Source: Oscheius onirici
Taxonomy: Eukaryota; Nematoda; Chromadorea; Rhabditida; Rhabditidae
Direction: 5' to 3'
Assembly: GCA_932521025.1 (NCBI GenBank)
Contig: OW051471.1
Location: 12,834,001-12,898,000 of the forward strand
DNA: 64,000 bases
The position numbers and the translations under genes were made by a program. Each line of letters opens with the position of its first letter. Positions within the stretch are counted from its first letter, which is position 1. The notes under the pieces were generated by a model that worked only from the letters and a program-made list of their open reading frames with translations, was not told the origin of the DNA and made no database searches. Positions 21,059 to 32,560 of this stretch are shown here, in pieces.

Positions 21059-24000
21059 ACTGGCATTTGTCGTCAGAGGCTGAGCTATCTTATCGGAAAA
21101 AGTCACCCGGCTGCACATATAACACACACGAAGGAGGAGAAGAGGCTGGACTCTGTAATGTGTTTTTTGAGAAAGAATTTGGGTCAAAGAATGGAAATGC
21201 TCGAGAGTAAAGCCAACGCAATAATTGAGAAAAATTTGAGGTTAACAGAAAGCATACCCTGTCGTAAAAACTGAAGCATGTTCAGGCAAGATTTTACGAG
21301 AAAAAAAGAGTTTCGATCAGTTTATAGTTTTCAAGTTAAGGGTAATTTTGATGGACATAGTAAGCGACGATTTGTGAACAGTCGACAATTGTCTTATCTC
21401 TGTCTCTCTCCTTTTTTTGCTTTCTTCTCAGATTGCTAGAAATTGATGACTTCCTACCTCTCTTTAAGCTTAGACTGTTTTTTTTCCTTTAACAACATCA
21501 TTGGGCTTTCAAACGTTTTGAAAAAATTCTTGGCTTTGAAAGTTTCGGAACGAAAAAGCCACCGAAACGATGAGAAACAGAAAGTTTCGGACGCGGTAGT
21601 AAAAAAATGCTGAATGAGAAAAATGCCTACTGACGAACCGTTCCCTAGTGGTTAGAAAAGTTTTAATTATTTTCTGGTGCAGCCGTACACCTAGGGGTAG
21701 TCCATAACGGTCCGGAGTTAAAAAAATTTCAGTCCTTTTGTTATAGTACAGACGAATTTCGCCCGATTTTAGACTGCAGTACGGTAAACATAAAAATACC
21801 GAAATCTTGATCAGATGAGAGTGAATTGGAAATTTCTTTTTTTTTCGACTTAAAGCGAACAAGAAAAATGCTACGAGAGATAAAAGTTTAGCGAAGACAA
21901 CTGGCGCTAAGTTTTGCTCTACCGACCCCAGGTTATCTTTGAATTCTGGTGCCATATCTATCGACCAATCTGCTCATAGTCTATTCAGTGAATGGGAAGA
22001 AAGATTGGAGTTTAAAGAATGAAAACTGAACAAATGCGAAGCTGGGGCCTTATAACTCTGAGTCTTATCAACAGCCTTGTCCTCATTATAGTCTCTGACC
22101 ATGACGCAAAAGATGATTCTAAGAATTAGTAGTTCCTGATTAGTCATACGGACCTGTAGCTTGATTCGGAAGGAAATGAAGACCGTGACGTAGAAAGGCT
22201 ATTCTTGAACTGACCGCGTAAGATAGGAATATTTAGCGTCACTTTCTTTTACAACTCATGGCATTTTTGTCCTTAGCTCACTACTCATTGTTACGATCGG
22301 TGAGAAAAATTGGCGCTTAAACCGACAGAGGATACGGTATGGCGGGATACTTGATTGGAGTAAATACCTAACATTCATCTTTCACCTCATTTTCAGCGAA
22401 GGCTTCCTGCTGTGAGATCTACAGTATTTTCCCGAATTTACCGCATTTAAAAACTAAAAACATTTTTTTAGTAAAAGTTGTTAGGCTGCAAATTTTGAAG
22501 CATTGCTGGCAAGTTTAAAGTGGACATAAAGAAGTGACTCTCCCTCGAAAAAAATGTGACAAGTATGCTACCGTTTGAGCAAACAGTCTTCTCTTTTAAG
22601 TCTTTTTTTGATCTTCCAACGAATTTTCTGAAGAGAGTCCCAGATGTAAAGATTCCAACACTGGGTCTCGTCTTTCTCGAAAAGTTTGAACAATTTTTCT
22701 TGAAGTTGTATTTCTCTTTTCTCCAAAAGATCGTAAACTTACTAAAAAATCTCGCAGACAACAAATTCTTGTTTCGCAATATTACACTTGAAAAAACCAG
22801 TATGATATTACCAAGAATTAGGAAGAGAAAATGTCCTTTGATTTTGAGCAAGTACTTTGAAGATTCTCTTGTTTTTAACTGTTTTCCCAGTTTAAAACAC
22901 ACAGAGAGAAAGAGAGAAAAGACGAAGAAGACAGAGACGCAACAAACTGGAGGCAGTATCATGTGATACCCACATTGGGGATCGTGTGGTTGAGACGAAA
23001 AATCGAACTGTGCCAAAAAGAGAGAGAATTGATGCGATCCGATTAGGTGGGGAACTGTCAACTGTGGAAGGATTGTTGTTCCTTCGCTTTTTGAATGTTT
23101 GGCCATAAAATGGAAGAGAAAAAAAGTTACAACTTGATCACGCAAAGTTGGAGAAGCATGAAAGGGCGTCTCTCTCTTGTTCGGGTCAACAAGCAGGTCG
23201 TCTCTTGGAGGCCCTGGCCTTGTTTGCCTTTGGTACACGATGAGTGCGAGATAAGCCCTGTGTCTTTTGAAGAAAATGCCCATGGAAGCTGGCAAAGGCT
23301 CTTAATTTTTCACGTGCTCTTTGGAGGTTGGACTTCGAGCTGGTTTTTGGAGACTTTGGTAAACATTGATCAGACTGTTCACTTGAGTAAGTTTTTGGTG
23401 ACAAACCCCTAAAAACCCAGTAATTTGTTTTCAGAACAAGAAATACCCCAACAACTCGGACATCGGTTAAAATTGTAGATGTTAAAAAATTTAAAGCTTA
23501 AAGACAAGATGACAAAAAAGGGGCTTATCTGTCACAGATACAGGTTTTTGAAATGGGAGTAATCAACAACTGACCGTGACTTTCAATCCACCCACGTGGT
23601 GAACTCTTGAGAAATCAGAGAGATGACCGGGCTTTGTTCCGGTGAAAAACAAGGAATCGAAGGTTGTCTTATATGACTGGAGTCATAAAATTTTCATAAA
23701 TTTGCAACCGTTTAAACATTGAGAACAGGAGTTAACGATATCTATATTTGACACTCGCGTGGACGACGTTTTTTGCATTTTTTTTGAAATCAAAATCTGC
23801 AGGTTTGCAAGCTCTTGCAAAATTAAGAAAAGGCGAAGTATTTGAGGAAGTTAATTGTGAAAGAAAGCATCAATGGAAAGGGTGTTTAACTCATTTTTTC
23901 TTTAGTTTTTTAGACTTTGTACTAATGACTCATGACGCAAATAAAGTTAACAAAAAAGTGATGTCATAGTCTTTAAGAAATCGAAAGAAAAAGAAAAAAT

Positions 24001-25331
24001 GATGATTCTATTGAAAGGATCAAGTTTCCTTCCTCAGAGAGAAGAGACTATTACTGTTGTGTCCAGCCGACCGATCAAGGTTGCCCCTAAGAGAGAGGTG
24101 AGAGAGAGTGGACTTAGTTTGCAGTCAAAAAACCAACTTCCGCTGTAACATCTCGTTAAAATTAGTGGCAAAAAGAGCGAACTTGAACGTTCACAAGATT
24201 TTAGGAGTTGCTTAAAGTCAATAATCTAACAATATTTAAAAAAGCGGATGCTGGTCGAGAGCTGGGTGACCTTTAAAGGTAGAAACGGCGCTGATCGATC
24301 AGTCGCCTGTCAACTCAAAAGAGAGAACCGGTTACGACTGAAAACGTGAGTTTACTGCCTTATAGACGGAGAGGAACATTAATCGAATAGTTCCGCTTCT
24401 GTACCAACATGTGGATTGGCGATAGAAAGAACTAGCCAAGAACGGGTTGAGGGGCACGCTTTTTTGTGCTCATCTGTTAGAAGCGATCGGAGATTGTTGG
24501 GGATTTTAGAATTGTGATGCTATGATTTATGATAAAACATCTTTCAGAGATTGGTTGAGAAGTGAAGTATCAAAGCAAGTCATTGAAATGGTATAGGTCT
24601 CGCCAAAATGAAATTCAAATTTTGGTTCCGCGCGCCAAAACTATTTTTCACCTTTTACGGGTTTTACCAGTTTTTTTTGTTACAGTATCGAGGGTTGTAC
24701 CCGTATGTGATAATGAAAAAAAAATGACAAAAAGAGAAAAATAGTGAAAAATAGTTCTGGCGCGTGGAACCAAAATTTGAAGGTCATTTTGGCGAGACCT
24801 GTATTAATTTGTTTTCGATGGCAGTAGACAATTGTTAGTGACATACACCTTCTACAGTCCGATCTGTAAAGAATCACCAATAATGTAACAATTCATCAAA
24901 AAACTGTGATTCTGTGATGGACGAGCCGGCACCGAAAATCTTAATACACAATACAAGCAGTGGTATCTTTCGTAAATTGTCAAAAATAAACCATTTGAGT
25001 TTTGTTAACCAGTACTTTTAACCAGTACGTTTACTGCGGAAAATTTCCAATTAACAGATATCTAAGTTTTATGAAGGAAAGACAAGAGATGGATGAAGTT
25101 ATTGTCGAAACTTTAATGGGGCGCCGAAAAAGTAATCTCGATATAAAACTTCTTTGAAAGTGGAAAAATCCTTCCAGCAGCAAACATCGTTCTTGAAAGA
25201 TGGTGGCGGAAAAACTGTTACGACCTCTAAAGTTTGTCTCTCCATCTGTCTTTTCGTCAAACAAGGATTAGGCTCGTATGTACAATGATCGTTCACTTCT
25301 TAGACCAGCTTAAATTTCTTAAAAAAATAGT
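21059..25331. other. 4.3 kb gene-poor stretch; possible upstream control region of the HNF4-type NHR
   Basis: No family is recognised. A 275-codon minus-strand frame (23295-22468) is open but Phe/Ser/Lys-rich and resembles nothing known. A plus-strand frame overlaps it (22556-22966). A block at about 22290-22385 (AGAGGATACGGTATGG ... GGAGTAAA) recurs near 48805-48895. A palindrome is at 24585-24810. The rest is AT-rich and featureless to the eye. Confidence 0.5.
24585..24810. repeat. Foldback element with GGTCTCGCCAAAATG ends
   Basis: Left arm AGGTCTCGCCAAAATGAAAT pairs with the right arm CATTTTGGCGAGACCT, and CAAATTTTGGTTCCGCG pairs with CGCGTGGAACCAAAATTTG. About 220 bp, in the gene-poor stretch. 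Confidence 0.8.
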
Positions 25332-28300
25332 TCAATCTTTAATTTTGTGTTCAACAGTTAAAGCAGAAACGAAGCCGTTTGTCATACCGGCGCCAAAATA
25401 GAGACCTTAAAAAAGTCTTGAAAAAAAAACTGATAAGTTTCACCTGTTAGAAGGGAGGCCAAGGCCATCTGACCGGCAAGTCTTCGCAATTCGGGACGGA
25501 CAGCCCTACAAAAAGTTGGGAAGTGAAAGTTGAGTCGGAAATCTTACCTCGAAGCCAGAGGCATTAAAATTCCGGACAGTATTCCAGTCAGGAAGCCAAG
25601 AAAACCGTTGGCAATAAAGTAGAACCACTCATTTTTGAATATTACCTAAATTTTTGTACAGGACTTTTAAAGTGAGTCTTACCGGAGCTCTTCGAAGCTT
25701 TGGCTGGTTCGGATAAAAATTACAAAACAGAAAATAGACTATGAGGTACATACTGAGGTAGCAGGGCAGAAGAAGCCAGTTTCTGGCACTCCTGCTTGTA
25801 GTTGGCTGAAAATTTTGTAATTTTATCAAATCCAACTTACAAATTTGATAAAACTGGCCGCAATAGCCCCAATCGTTGACAGAGTGTAAAAATTCAAAAA
25901 CGTCCCGATCGGAAGAAAATATTTTGCTGAAAAAAGACCATAAAAAGTCTGGTTTGAATATATTACGTAATTCCGCTTGACCAGGCGTCGGCCAAGGCTG
26001 AATTCCGACCGAAATTGTCGGGAAAATGCAGTACATTGTGAAGAAAAGCATAAAGATTCCAAGGAGCTCGGACCAGGTCTGTAGAAATACTTTATGAAGA
26101 AAAAACAAGCAAACATACGCAAAGAAAAACTTCAGCAAAATCCCTAAGAAATTTGCGAAAGTTCCATGTTTGACGAGGCGCCGCATAGTCGGAATTGTAG
26201 TGCCGGAAGAATTTCTGGAAATGCGATACTTTTCTGAAACTAAGGACTTTGTTGTCTGGCATCAGATTTTCAAAAAACCCTGGAATTTTAGGTTTTTTTT
26301 CGTGGAGTAGCTGAGGAATGGCATCGTTTCACACCCACTAAGACATCCGGACATTTTCAGTTTAGGGCTGATCCGAATATCAAAAATCGTTTTTCAAAAA
26401 ATCAAAATACTCGTCTCATTGAGCTGAGGTTTTCACTGGTTGACAACTTTTTTGTACGATGCAACCCTGAAGAGTTATGGACAAAATGGTGTTTTGATCG
26501 AAACTTGGAACGTTCACTGTTCTCGAACGACAAGATATCTCTTATATAGCCTATAAATTCGACCTGAATGAACCCCTACATTTTGGAACCGAGTTTGCCC
26601 AATTTCGTTACATCTGAAGGAAGTTATGAACAGTTTTTAAGTACTTATGACGCGCCCAAATATGTTCCTTTAAGAAAATGAAACTCACCGATTTCCAGAA
26701 GACATAGACAGTCCCAATGACGACAATCACGTAAGCGAAAGAGACGCCATAATAGACTTTAGCCGTTTGAATCTCATTCTTCGCCAAAAGGTTGTCCTTG
26801 GCATCGTGAGTGCAGAAAAGGTACAAGAAACTGGAAAAGAGTCCACCAACGTTCGTACCAATCACAATAGCGCTGGTGTACTTTCTCGGAAATTCTGCTG
26901 CCATCCCGTAGAGATAGCTCTGAAACAGTTTTTTTCCAGAATTCAAGGAAAAGTATACCTGGAAAACTCCTACAGCTCCCATCATGAAGCAGATCATAGT
27001 CAAGGTGAAGACTAAAAAGGAACTGATCTCACTGTTATTCGTCTTCGAATCCTTGGTCCAAGTACAGGTGGCAATCAGGAGAATCATGACTGACAGTAGG
27101 TAGATTACTGCTGAGAAAATGTGTCGGTACAGCATGGGAATACTGTAATGTCCATTATTTTACAAGTTTTGGCCCAAAATTTACCAGACAATTGGAATCA
27201 AGGCTACGATGCCCATTGCAAAGAGAGGAGTACAGGCGATCATGCCCATGTAGTCGAGAAAGTCGATTCCGTAGCTTTTGATCGGAATGTGGTACTTGTT
27301 GGAAAACCAGTAGTCGAAGTAGTACTGAAAACTGAATTGATGACAGACACTAGATTTTCCAGAAACGGTTATTTAGAAGTTTTAAGTGATTCTCCACTTT
27401 CAGCCAAAACTTTCCAGAATCTTCTCGACCTTTTCCGGAAACTCAGCTATTTCAGTACAAAACTCACAATTTGGGGATTTTCAGCTATTTTCAATGTGAC
27501 CCTCGCCCGGCAAAAAAATGGAAAGAATATCGTAATCTCGCTCAAGCGCCTCTAAAATCTCAGTAAAACTTAAAGAAATCCAAAAAAAGTCGAAAATTCA
27601 AGCCTTTTCACTATTTTTCCACTTTTTTTTTTCAATACTACCCTCGACCGTTTTTAAAGCGACAAAAATGAAAATGGACTTCACCATCGTGTTCGGGACA
27701 CTCGAAAACCCCAGAAACTAAAATGTAAAAAACTTTTTTATCGGCGGGGATCGAACCAAAAACCCCTGCTGACGTTTGAGTGCCAGACAACGATGTTACC
27801 CACTCGGCCATAGGCACCCCAGTCACACCCGTATCGTATTGTCACCCTTGGTGTATGACCTCCCAGGAAAAAACTGTTTTCTATTTTTTTTTATAAGTTT
27901 AAATTATCTGAGTTATCAAAAAAAAACTCCGACCATGTAAAAGCAGTGGTTGGCAATTTTTTGAAAAGATCTTTCTTAGGAGCAAAAGCTGTTTTTGCTG
28001 AGAATAGCAAGTTTTACATTTTTTTTTCTGTTTTCATAGTCTTTTTGGACTCTTTTCTCTCGTTTCAGTTCGTACTTTGTCACGGTTTCCGGTCCGAATC
28101 TTGTTACGGTTTCCTACTGGAACCTAGGACGGTTCTGTTCTCATCATAACGTTCCTTCTCTGACCTTCTGTCTCTCAATCTCCATGCCTTCCAAATAAAA
28201 ACTCACATAAGGTCCAAGAAAATTGACCAAGTTCCATGCCAACCAGAAGGCAGTTGCTTGGAAGAAGAACACTAGCCAGACAGAGTGATACTGAACATTT

Positions 28301-28541
28301 CTTTAAGAGAAAAAGACAAAACCAACGGGATCTCTAGGAGCTGAAGAATGATAGGGTTCAGGAGCTGTATACCCTACTCCTTCTAGAAACAGTAGTTTTT
28401 GGGCTTTACTAGGAACATTTGGCTGAACATTTTCTTCAACATGAGTCTCGATAGAAAACACTTGAATCTCTTCTTCGACCTAAAAGAGTCTCGCTTAAAA
28501 ATCGGAGAAGTAGAAACCTGAATTCGTTCCGGGTGCTCCAT
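25332..28541 (-). CDS. Equilibrative nucleoside transporter (ENT/SLC29 family)
   Basis: Multi-pass membrane carrier for nucleosides. ATG 28541 gives MEHPERIQ and a hydrophilic N-terminus (SKAQKLLFLEGVGY). TM1 begins VWLVFFFQATAFWLAWN, then NFLGPYYYFDYWFSNKYHI, GMIACTPLFAMGIVALIPI, YRHIFSAVIYLLSVMILL, and the ENT signature region SYLYGMAAEFPRKYTSAIV followed by GTNVGGLFSSFLYLF. Later exons give TWSELLGIFMLFFTMYCIFP, NWLLLPCYLSMYLIVYFLF and a last segment YFGAGMTNGFVSALTVEHK with the stop at 25332. Length about 440 residues fits ENTs. A 900 bp intron (about 28.2 to 27.3 kb) holds the second SINE-like copy. No sign of inactivation. Confidence 0.88.
27470..27990 (-). repeat. tRNA-derived SINE-like repeat, copy 2 (in ENT intron)
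   Basis: Same unit as at 18330-18960 and in the same orientation. The minus-strand head runs about 27819 to 27743 with TATGGCCGAGTGGGTAA as box A and GGTTCGATCCC as box B, followed by the body with AAATGAAAATGGACTTCACC and a long 3' flank shared with copy 1 (GTCACCCTTGG, GACCTCCCAGG, AAAGCAGTGGTTGG). Similarity over about 500 bp by eye. Confidence 0.72.
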
Positions 28542-29667
28542 GGTGTGAAAGAGAGAACTAGCAGACGCGGCAGTCTGATAAGGGCAGCCGCAAATCATTT
28601 AGGGTAATATGATGCCACATTTTTGAAGCTACTGAATGTTTGCTGGTCCGTTTTTGGACAAAGTTGAGAATTTAAAATGGTAGGCTATTAAAAGAAGCTA
28701 GAAGGGGATGGCACCTGATAAAGATGTTTTGCTCAGAGTGCCAAAACAAAAAAGATTGTTTCAATTTTTTGGCAAACTGTTCCAAATAATGTCAATTTAG
28801 GAGTTTCGGTTGAAAGGCTTTTATAGTCTGTTCAAAATATAGAGAGCATAATTTGACGTGGCCCGTGTTTTCTTCATAAACTTTTTTCAAATCAAATTCG
28901 CGGTAATTTAGCTGCGTAGGACGATACAGCATGTAAATGTTGGGTACTCAGCCAACCAAAAAGCGCGGGTCTATTCGAATTATGCTCTCTACATTTTGAA
29001 CAGACTATAGAAGGGGCGGAAAAAATGTTTCGATTTGAAAAAGGTCACTTTGCAAAGGCCATGCAATTTGTTACGGCTAAAAGTTCAATGAGTTCTTGTT
29101 CGAAAACTGCAAAGACTCTTCCCTGTTTTCCTATCCAGGTACACAGCACAAACATTCCGACCAATTTTTTGCATCACTTATTTACACAACGTCACAAGTT
29201 TCGAAACTTTTTGCCTTATCCACTAGTTCATAAGCTTTCGTCTTCCCTTTTCCTCTTCCTTTTTTTCAAATAATTTTGTGACCAAATTCTGCAGCTGTTT
29301 TTTTCCAACAAAAAAAAACCTCCAAACATCTGAGTCATTATTTGCCGCGCTCTCCAAATCCGTCACTGTACAATGATTTCAATTCGAGGTTGTTCCCAAT
29401 AGTACACACAATCTGCCTCCCTCTGTCTCTCGACTCCCCTCGACCGGTTTTCCGCCTAATTCCCATCATCGTCATTTTGAAAAGACCGATTTCTGTCTAT
29501 TCCCCTCTCCAGATTGGTCTACTTTTTGGACCTTTTTGGCAGACTAACAGATCAAAAACTAGGCATCCCCTCTCCCGCTTTGTGTACTCTGTCCGTGACG
29601 GGATTGTGCTTGCCCCCTTTCTCCAGCCGTCGCGCACAGCCGATAGGCTTTTTATTGATTTTACGAA
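28542..29667. other. Divergent intergenic region between ENT and NHR trio
   Basis: The ENT gene (minus) and the first NHR of the trio (plus) diverge from here, so it should hold both promoters. It contains the palindrome at 28821-29010. 29.3-29.6 kb is pyrimidine-rich on the plus strand (CTGTCTCTCGACTCCCCTCG and similar). No coding frame is convincing. Confidence 0.5.
28821..29010. repeat. Foldback element with AGTCTGTTCAAAATGTAGAGAG-type ends
   Basis: Left AGTCTGTTCAAAATATAGAG pairs with the right CTCTACATTTTGAACAGACT, and AGCATAATTTGAC pairs loosely with TCGAATTATGCT. About 190 bp. The GTACTCAGCCAACC motif inside is also in the palindrome at 57071-57285, suggesting one family. Confidence 0.75.
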
Positions 29668-32381
29668 ATGGAAAGGAAGGAAACTAGTGGCAAGAACGTG
29701 AGTTCAAACTTTTGTCCTGAAAACTATAAAATTTACAGGAAGTTGGTGATTGTCAAGTCTGTGAACAGTCCGGTCACGGCATTCATTTTGGGGTGATTTC
29801 ATGTCGCGCCTGCGCAGCATTTTTCCGGTCAGTTTGACACAATTTCTGTGTAAAATTTTCACGAATTTTTAGACGAACAATAGTCTTCAATCGAGAATAT
29901 CCATGTAGAAAGGGTGACGAGAAATGCGCCATTGAGAAGGGAAGCCGAATAATTTGTAGAAGATGCCGATACAATAAATGTGTGAAGCTGGGAATGACTT
30001 CTGATAGTAAGCTTTTCACTATATTTTTGTGAAAAAGTAACTTTAGATGTACAGTACAACAGAGACAAAATGCGACCGACTACCTCAAAAGGCCACAAAT
30101 CAAAAGATACGGATCTACCGACTGATCTCTCACCGCCGGTGGGTTCCCAGAATAAGAAAAAGTTTCTGGATAATTCTCTCTTGAAACTCTTTCTAAAAGA
30201 TGTTCGTAATCTGAGTTCGAAACTAAAAAAACTATGGAGACAAACCGAAAATGCCGAATGCTGGACATAGTACTGGCTCCAAAATGTTTTGCGAAGAAAT
30301 TTGAGTAAAAGCACTGTAATCCAAAGGCTGTAACAGGAAAATATAGTTTCTCCTTTTCAACCGCAGAGTTTTGAAGAATCCTCTGGGAGGCAAGCTCCTA
30401 CTGCGTGAGGGGTCAATCTGAGGGGTCACATCGAAAGAGGCGTTTGTTGCCCAACCTTTTCTTCGTAGCAAACTACTCTCCCCAGGTAGTACCAATAAAA
30501 AATTGTCTGATCTACTCGTTTATTTTGAACTCTGCCTTTCAGCCCCCTCCTAAGCCTCTCCGTCTGGAGTCTCTATTCACTCCAATTGATCGCACTGCCA
30601 ATGACGACGTAATTGAGCGTTTTGAACAATACTGTAGCAGTGTAAGTTATTCACCTCCTAGAGATTATTTTCCATTGAAAATTCAGTTCGACCCAGCCAG
30701 AGACATCCCCGATATTTGGGAACAAACTCCCCTGAATCGAATGTATTCGGCTTTACGGAGGCATCGGAGGGATCAGGTTCTGGAAGTTGAGGTAATTTTT
30801 TCTCCAGTTTTTGTCGACCAACCATTTTAAGAAGCTCCAATTCATTACGAAAATCGATTTTAAAAATATGGGTGGAAATTGGGAGCACCATATTTTTAAT
30901 GTTGTCGAATGGTACTTGTGCTGTAAAGAATTTAATGTCCTTCCCTTTAAACAGAAGGTTGTTATTTTTTTAAATTTCTAAGAAAATTTCAAATTTTCAG
31001 TTGGAAATATTTCAAGACCGATGGAAGACCTTCATGCGACTGGAAAGGTTGCTAATGTCAGCTGAATTTTTTGGACCATCTATTCTTCAAGACAAGGTCG
31101 GTGGAACTGAAGAAGGAAGACATAGACGAATTTTAGGTGATGCTCTTCGGAAAGAACATTGCCGCCTATGTGAAGAATATCAAAGTGGACATGTCCTCAG
31201 TGTCAGATCACGATCCGGAGAAGTTGAAGAGGTTAGTAAGTTACGGAGGTTTCTGAGCCGGACAGTGAGGTTCTTCTAGACCTGACTCCGGGCCGGAGTT
31301 TTTACCATATTTTAGAACTAAATGATAGAATAGTAATATGTAATTTTATATTTCGCTGACCTTCTTCACTAAAAATGATGAAAAAATGCACATTTTGGTC
31401 GAAAAAAACCCTTTTTTCTAAAAAAAAATTTCTAAAATCCCGGCCCGGACTGTCAGTCAGGGTTAGCTAGGTTCTTCCTATCGATGATTCTCAGCTAACT
31501 AGAGCCAAACGGACTTTTTTGATAACTGTAGTTTTTTTGTTCTCTCTATCAGTCAACTATTTATCCATCTATCAAAAAATAGTACACCAAAAACGTTCAT
31601 TTTTCAACTACGGTTTGGTGCAATCCCCCTTCCGAAACTCAAGACACACGTCTAATATCAAATTTTCATAATTTTCATTGACCTCTTACAACAAAGGCCA
31701 CAGTGTTTTTGCAATTTTTGTTAACTGTTACACCTTTATCTAAAGGCGTTCCTAGAAAGAGATTGGGCAGCTTTGGAACGTATTGCTCCTCAGAATGGCC
31801 AACGCTTGTCGCACAGGTCCCTTCAAAATAGTTGTCGTTAATTCGGATAAAAACTTTACCTTTCCCTTTTACCTACACTTTTTAAAACTTGCCTTTTCAG
31901 CTATTTCGCTCCAGTCCTCGAGAGCACTTTCGAAAAGGTCCTCACCCCAATTGTAAACTTGAACATTTCCCACTTTGAAAGCGTCTACCTCCTCTGCCAG
32001 TTGGCTTTCACAGTAGAAGGTACTATCTTTTATAAAAATCACTGATACTCCAAACTTCAGGCCTTGATCTCCCTTACGAGACTATCGACTCGTTTGTATC
32101 TTTCCGTGACCAAATTTCTGATGATCTGCATAATTATTACACCTCAATCGGCCTGACAAACTACGCTTCCCGCCTAATGGACATTCTTGTCATTGTACAG
32201 TCCATGGAGGTTATTTCAATGTCATTTTTTAAAACTTTTAATCCATTTTCAGAGCGTTCAGACCCAAAGAGAACAAATCATGGATCTGGTTCGAATCTTC
32301 GACTACATTAAGCTGGACGAGGGTCAGTCTCCTTGCTGTTCCTTAAAAAGTGCAGCGAAGAAATATATGGAAAAAGTGTAA
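29668..32381 (+). CDS. Nuclear hormone receptor, first of three tandem paralogs
   Basis: ATG 29668 (MERKETSGKN). The DBD is CQVCEQSGHGIHFGVISC, RACAAFFRR, then CRRCRYNKCVKLGM; the P-box CRACAAFFRR marks the expanded nematode supplementary NHR group. A short hinge follows, then LBD exons: FDPARDIPDIWEQTPLN, EWYLCCKEFNVLPFKQK, FQDRWKTFMRLERLL, GKNIAAYVKNIKVDMSSVSD, FESVYLLCQLAFTVEG and ETIDSFVSFRDQISDDLHNY, ending YMEKV at 32381 with AATAAA overlapping the stop. Exons were fixed by comparison with the two downstream paralogs; the EWYLCCKEF exon is diverged but intact. In the third paralog the matching residues read IAEWHMFCKEFAM-like. Likely the head gene of an operon. Confidence 0.82.
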
Positions 32382-32560
32382 ATAAAATGTTATCTTTTGT
32401 GTTAAAGTTGTGACTTCAATGGCATCATCCATGCTGTTCCTTGATACTTTCAGCCTTTTTCTGTGAGGGACATTGTGTGCTTTAAGCACGACCAGGACTG
32501 ATAAGATAGAGTTCTAGACTCATCGATTTGTGTCTTCTGTCTTCCCTTTCCTTCAAGAAA

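Noticed and set aside
22556..22966. 136-codon plus-strand open frame
   Set aside because: Overlaps the minus-strand open frame in the same AT-rich, Phe-rich DNA, with no signal, domain or splice pattern. Probably not coding.
30070..30270. Continuation of the first NHR exon to a stop at about 30268
   Set aside because: Reading on ends the NHR without an LBD. A GTGGGT donor at about 30138 to the CAG acceptor near 30541 joins to the hinge in the manner of the paralogs, so the run-on is taken as intron.
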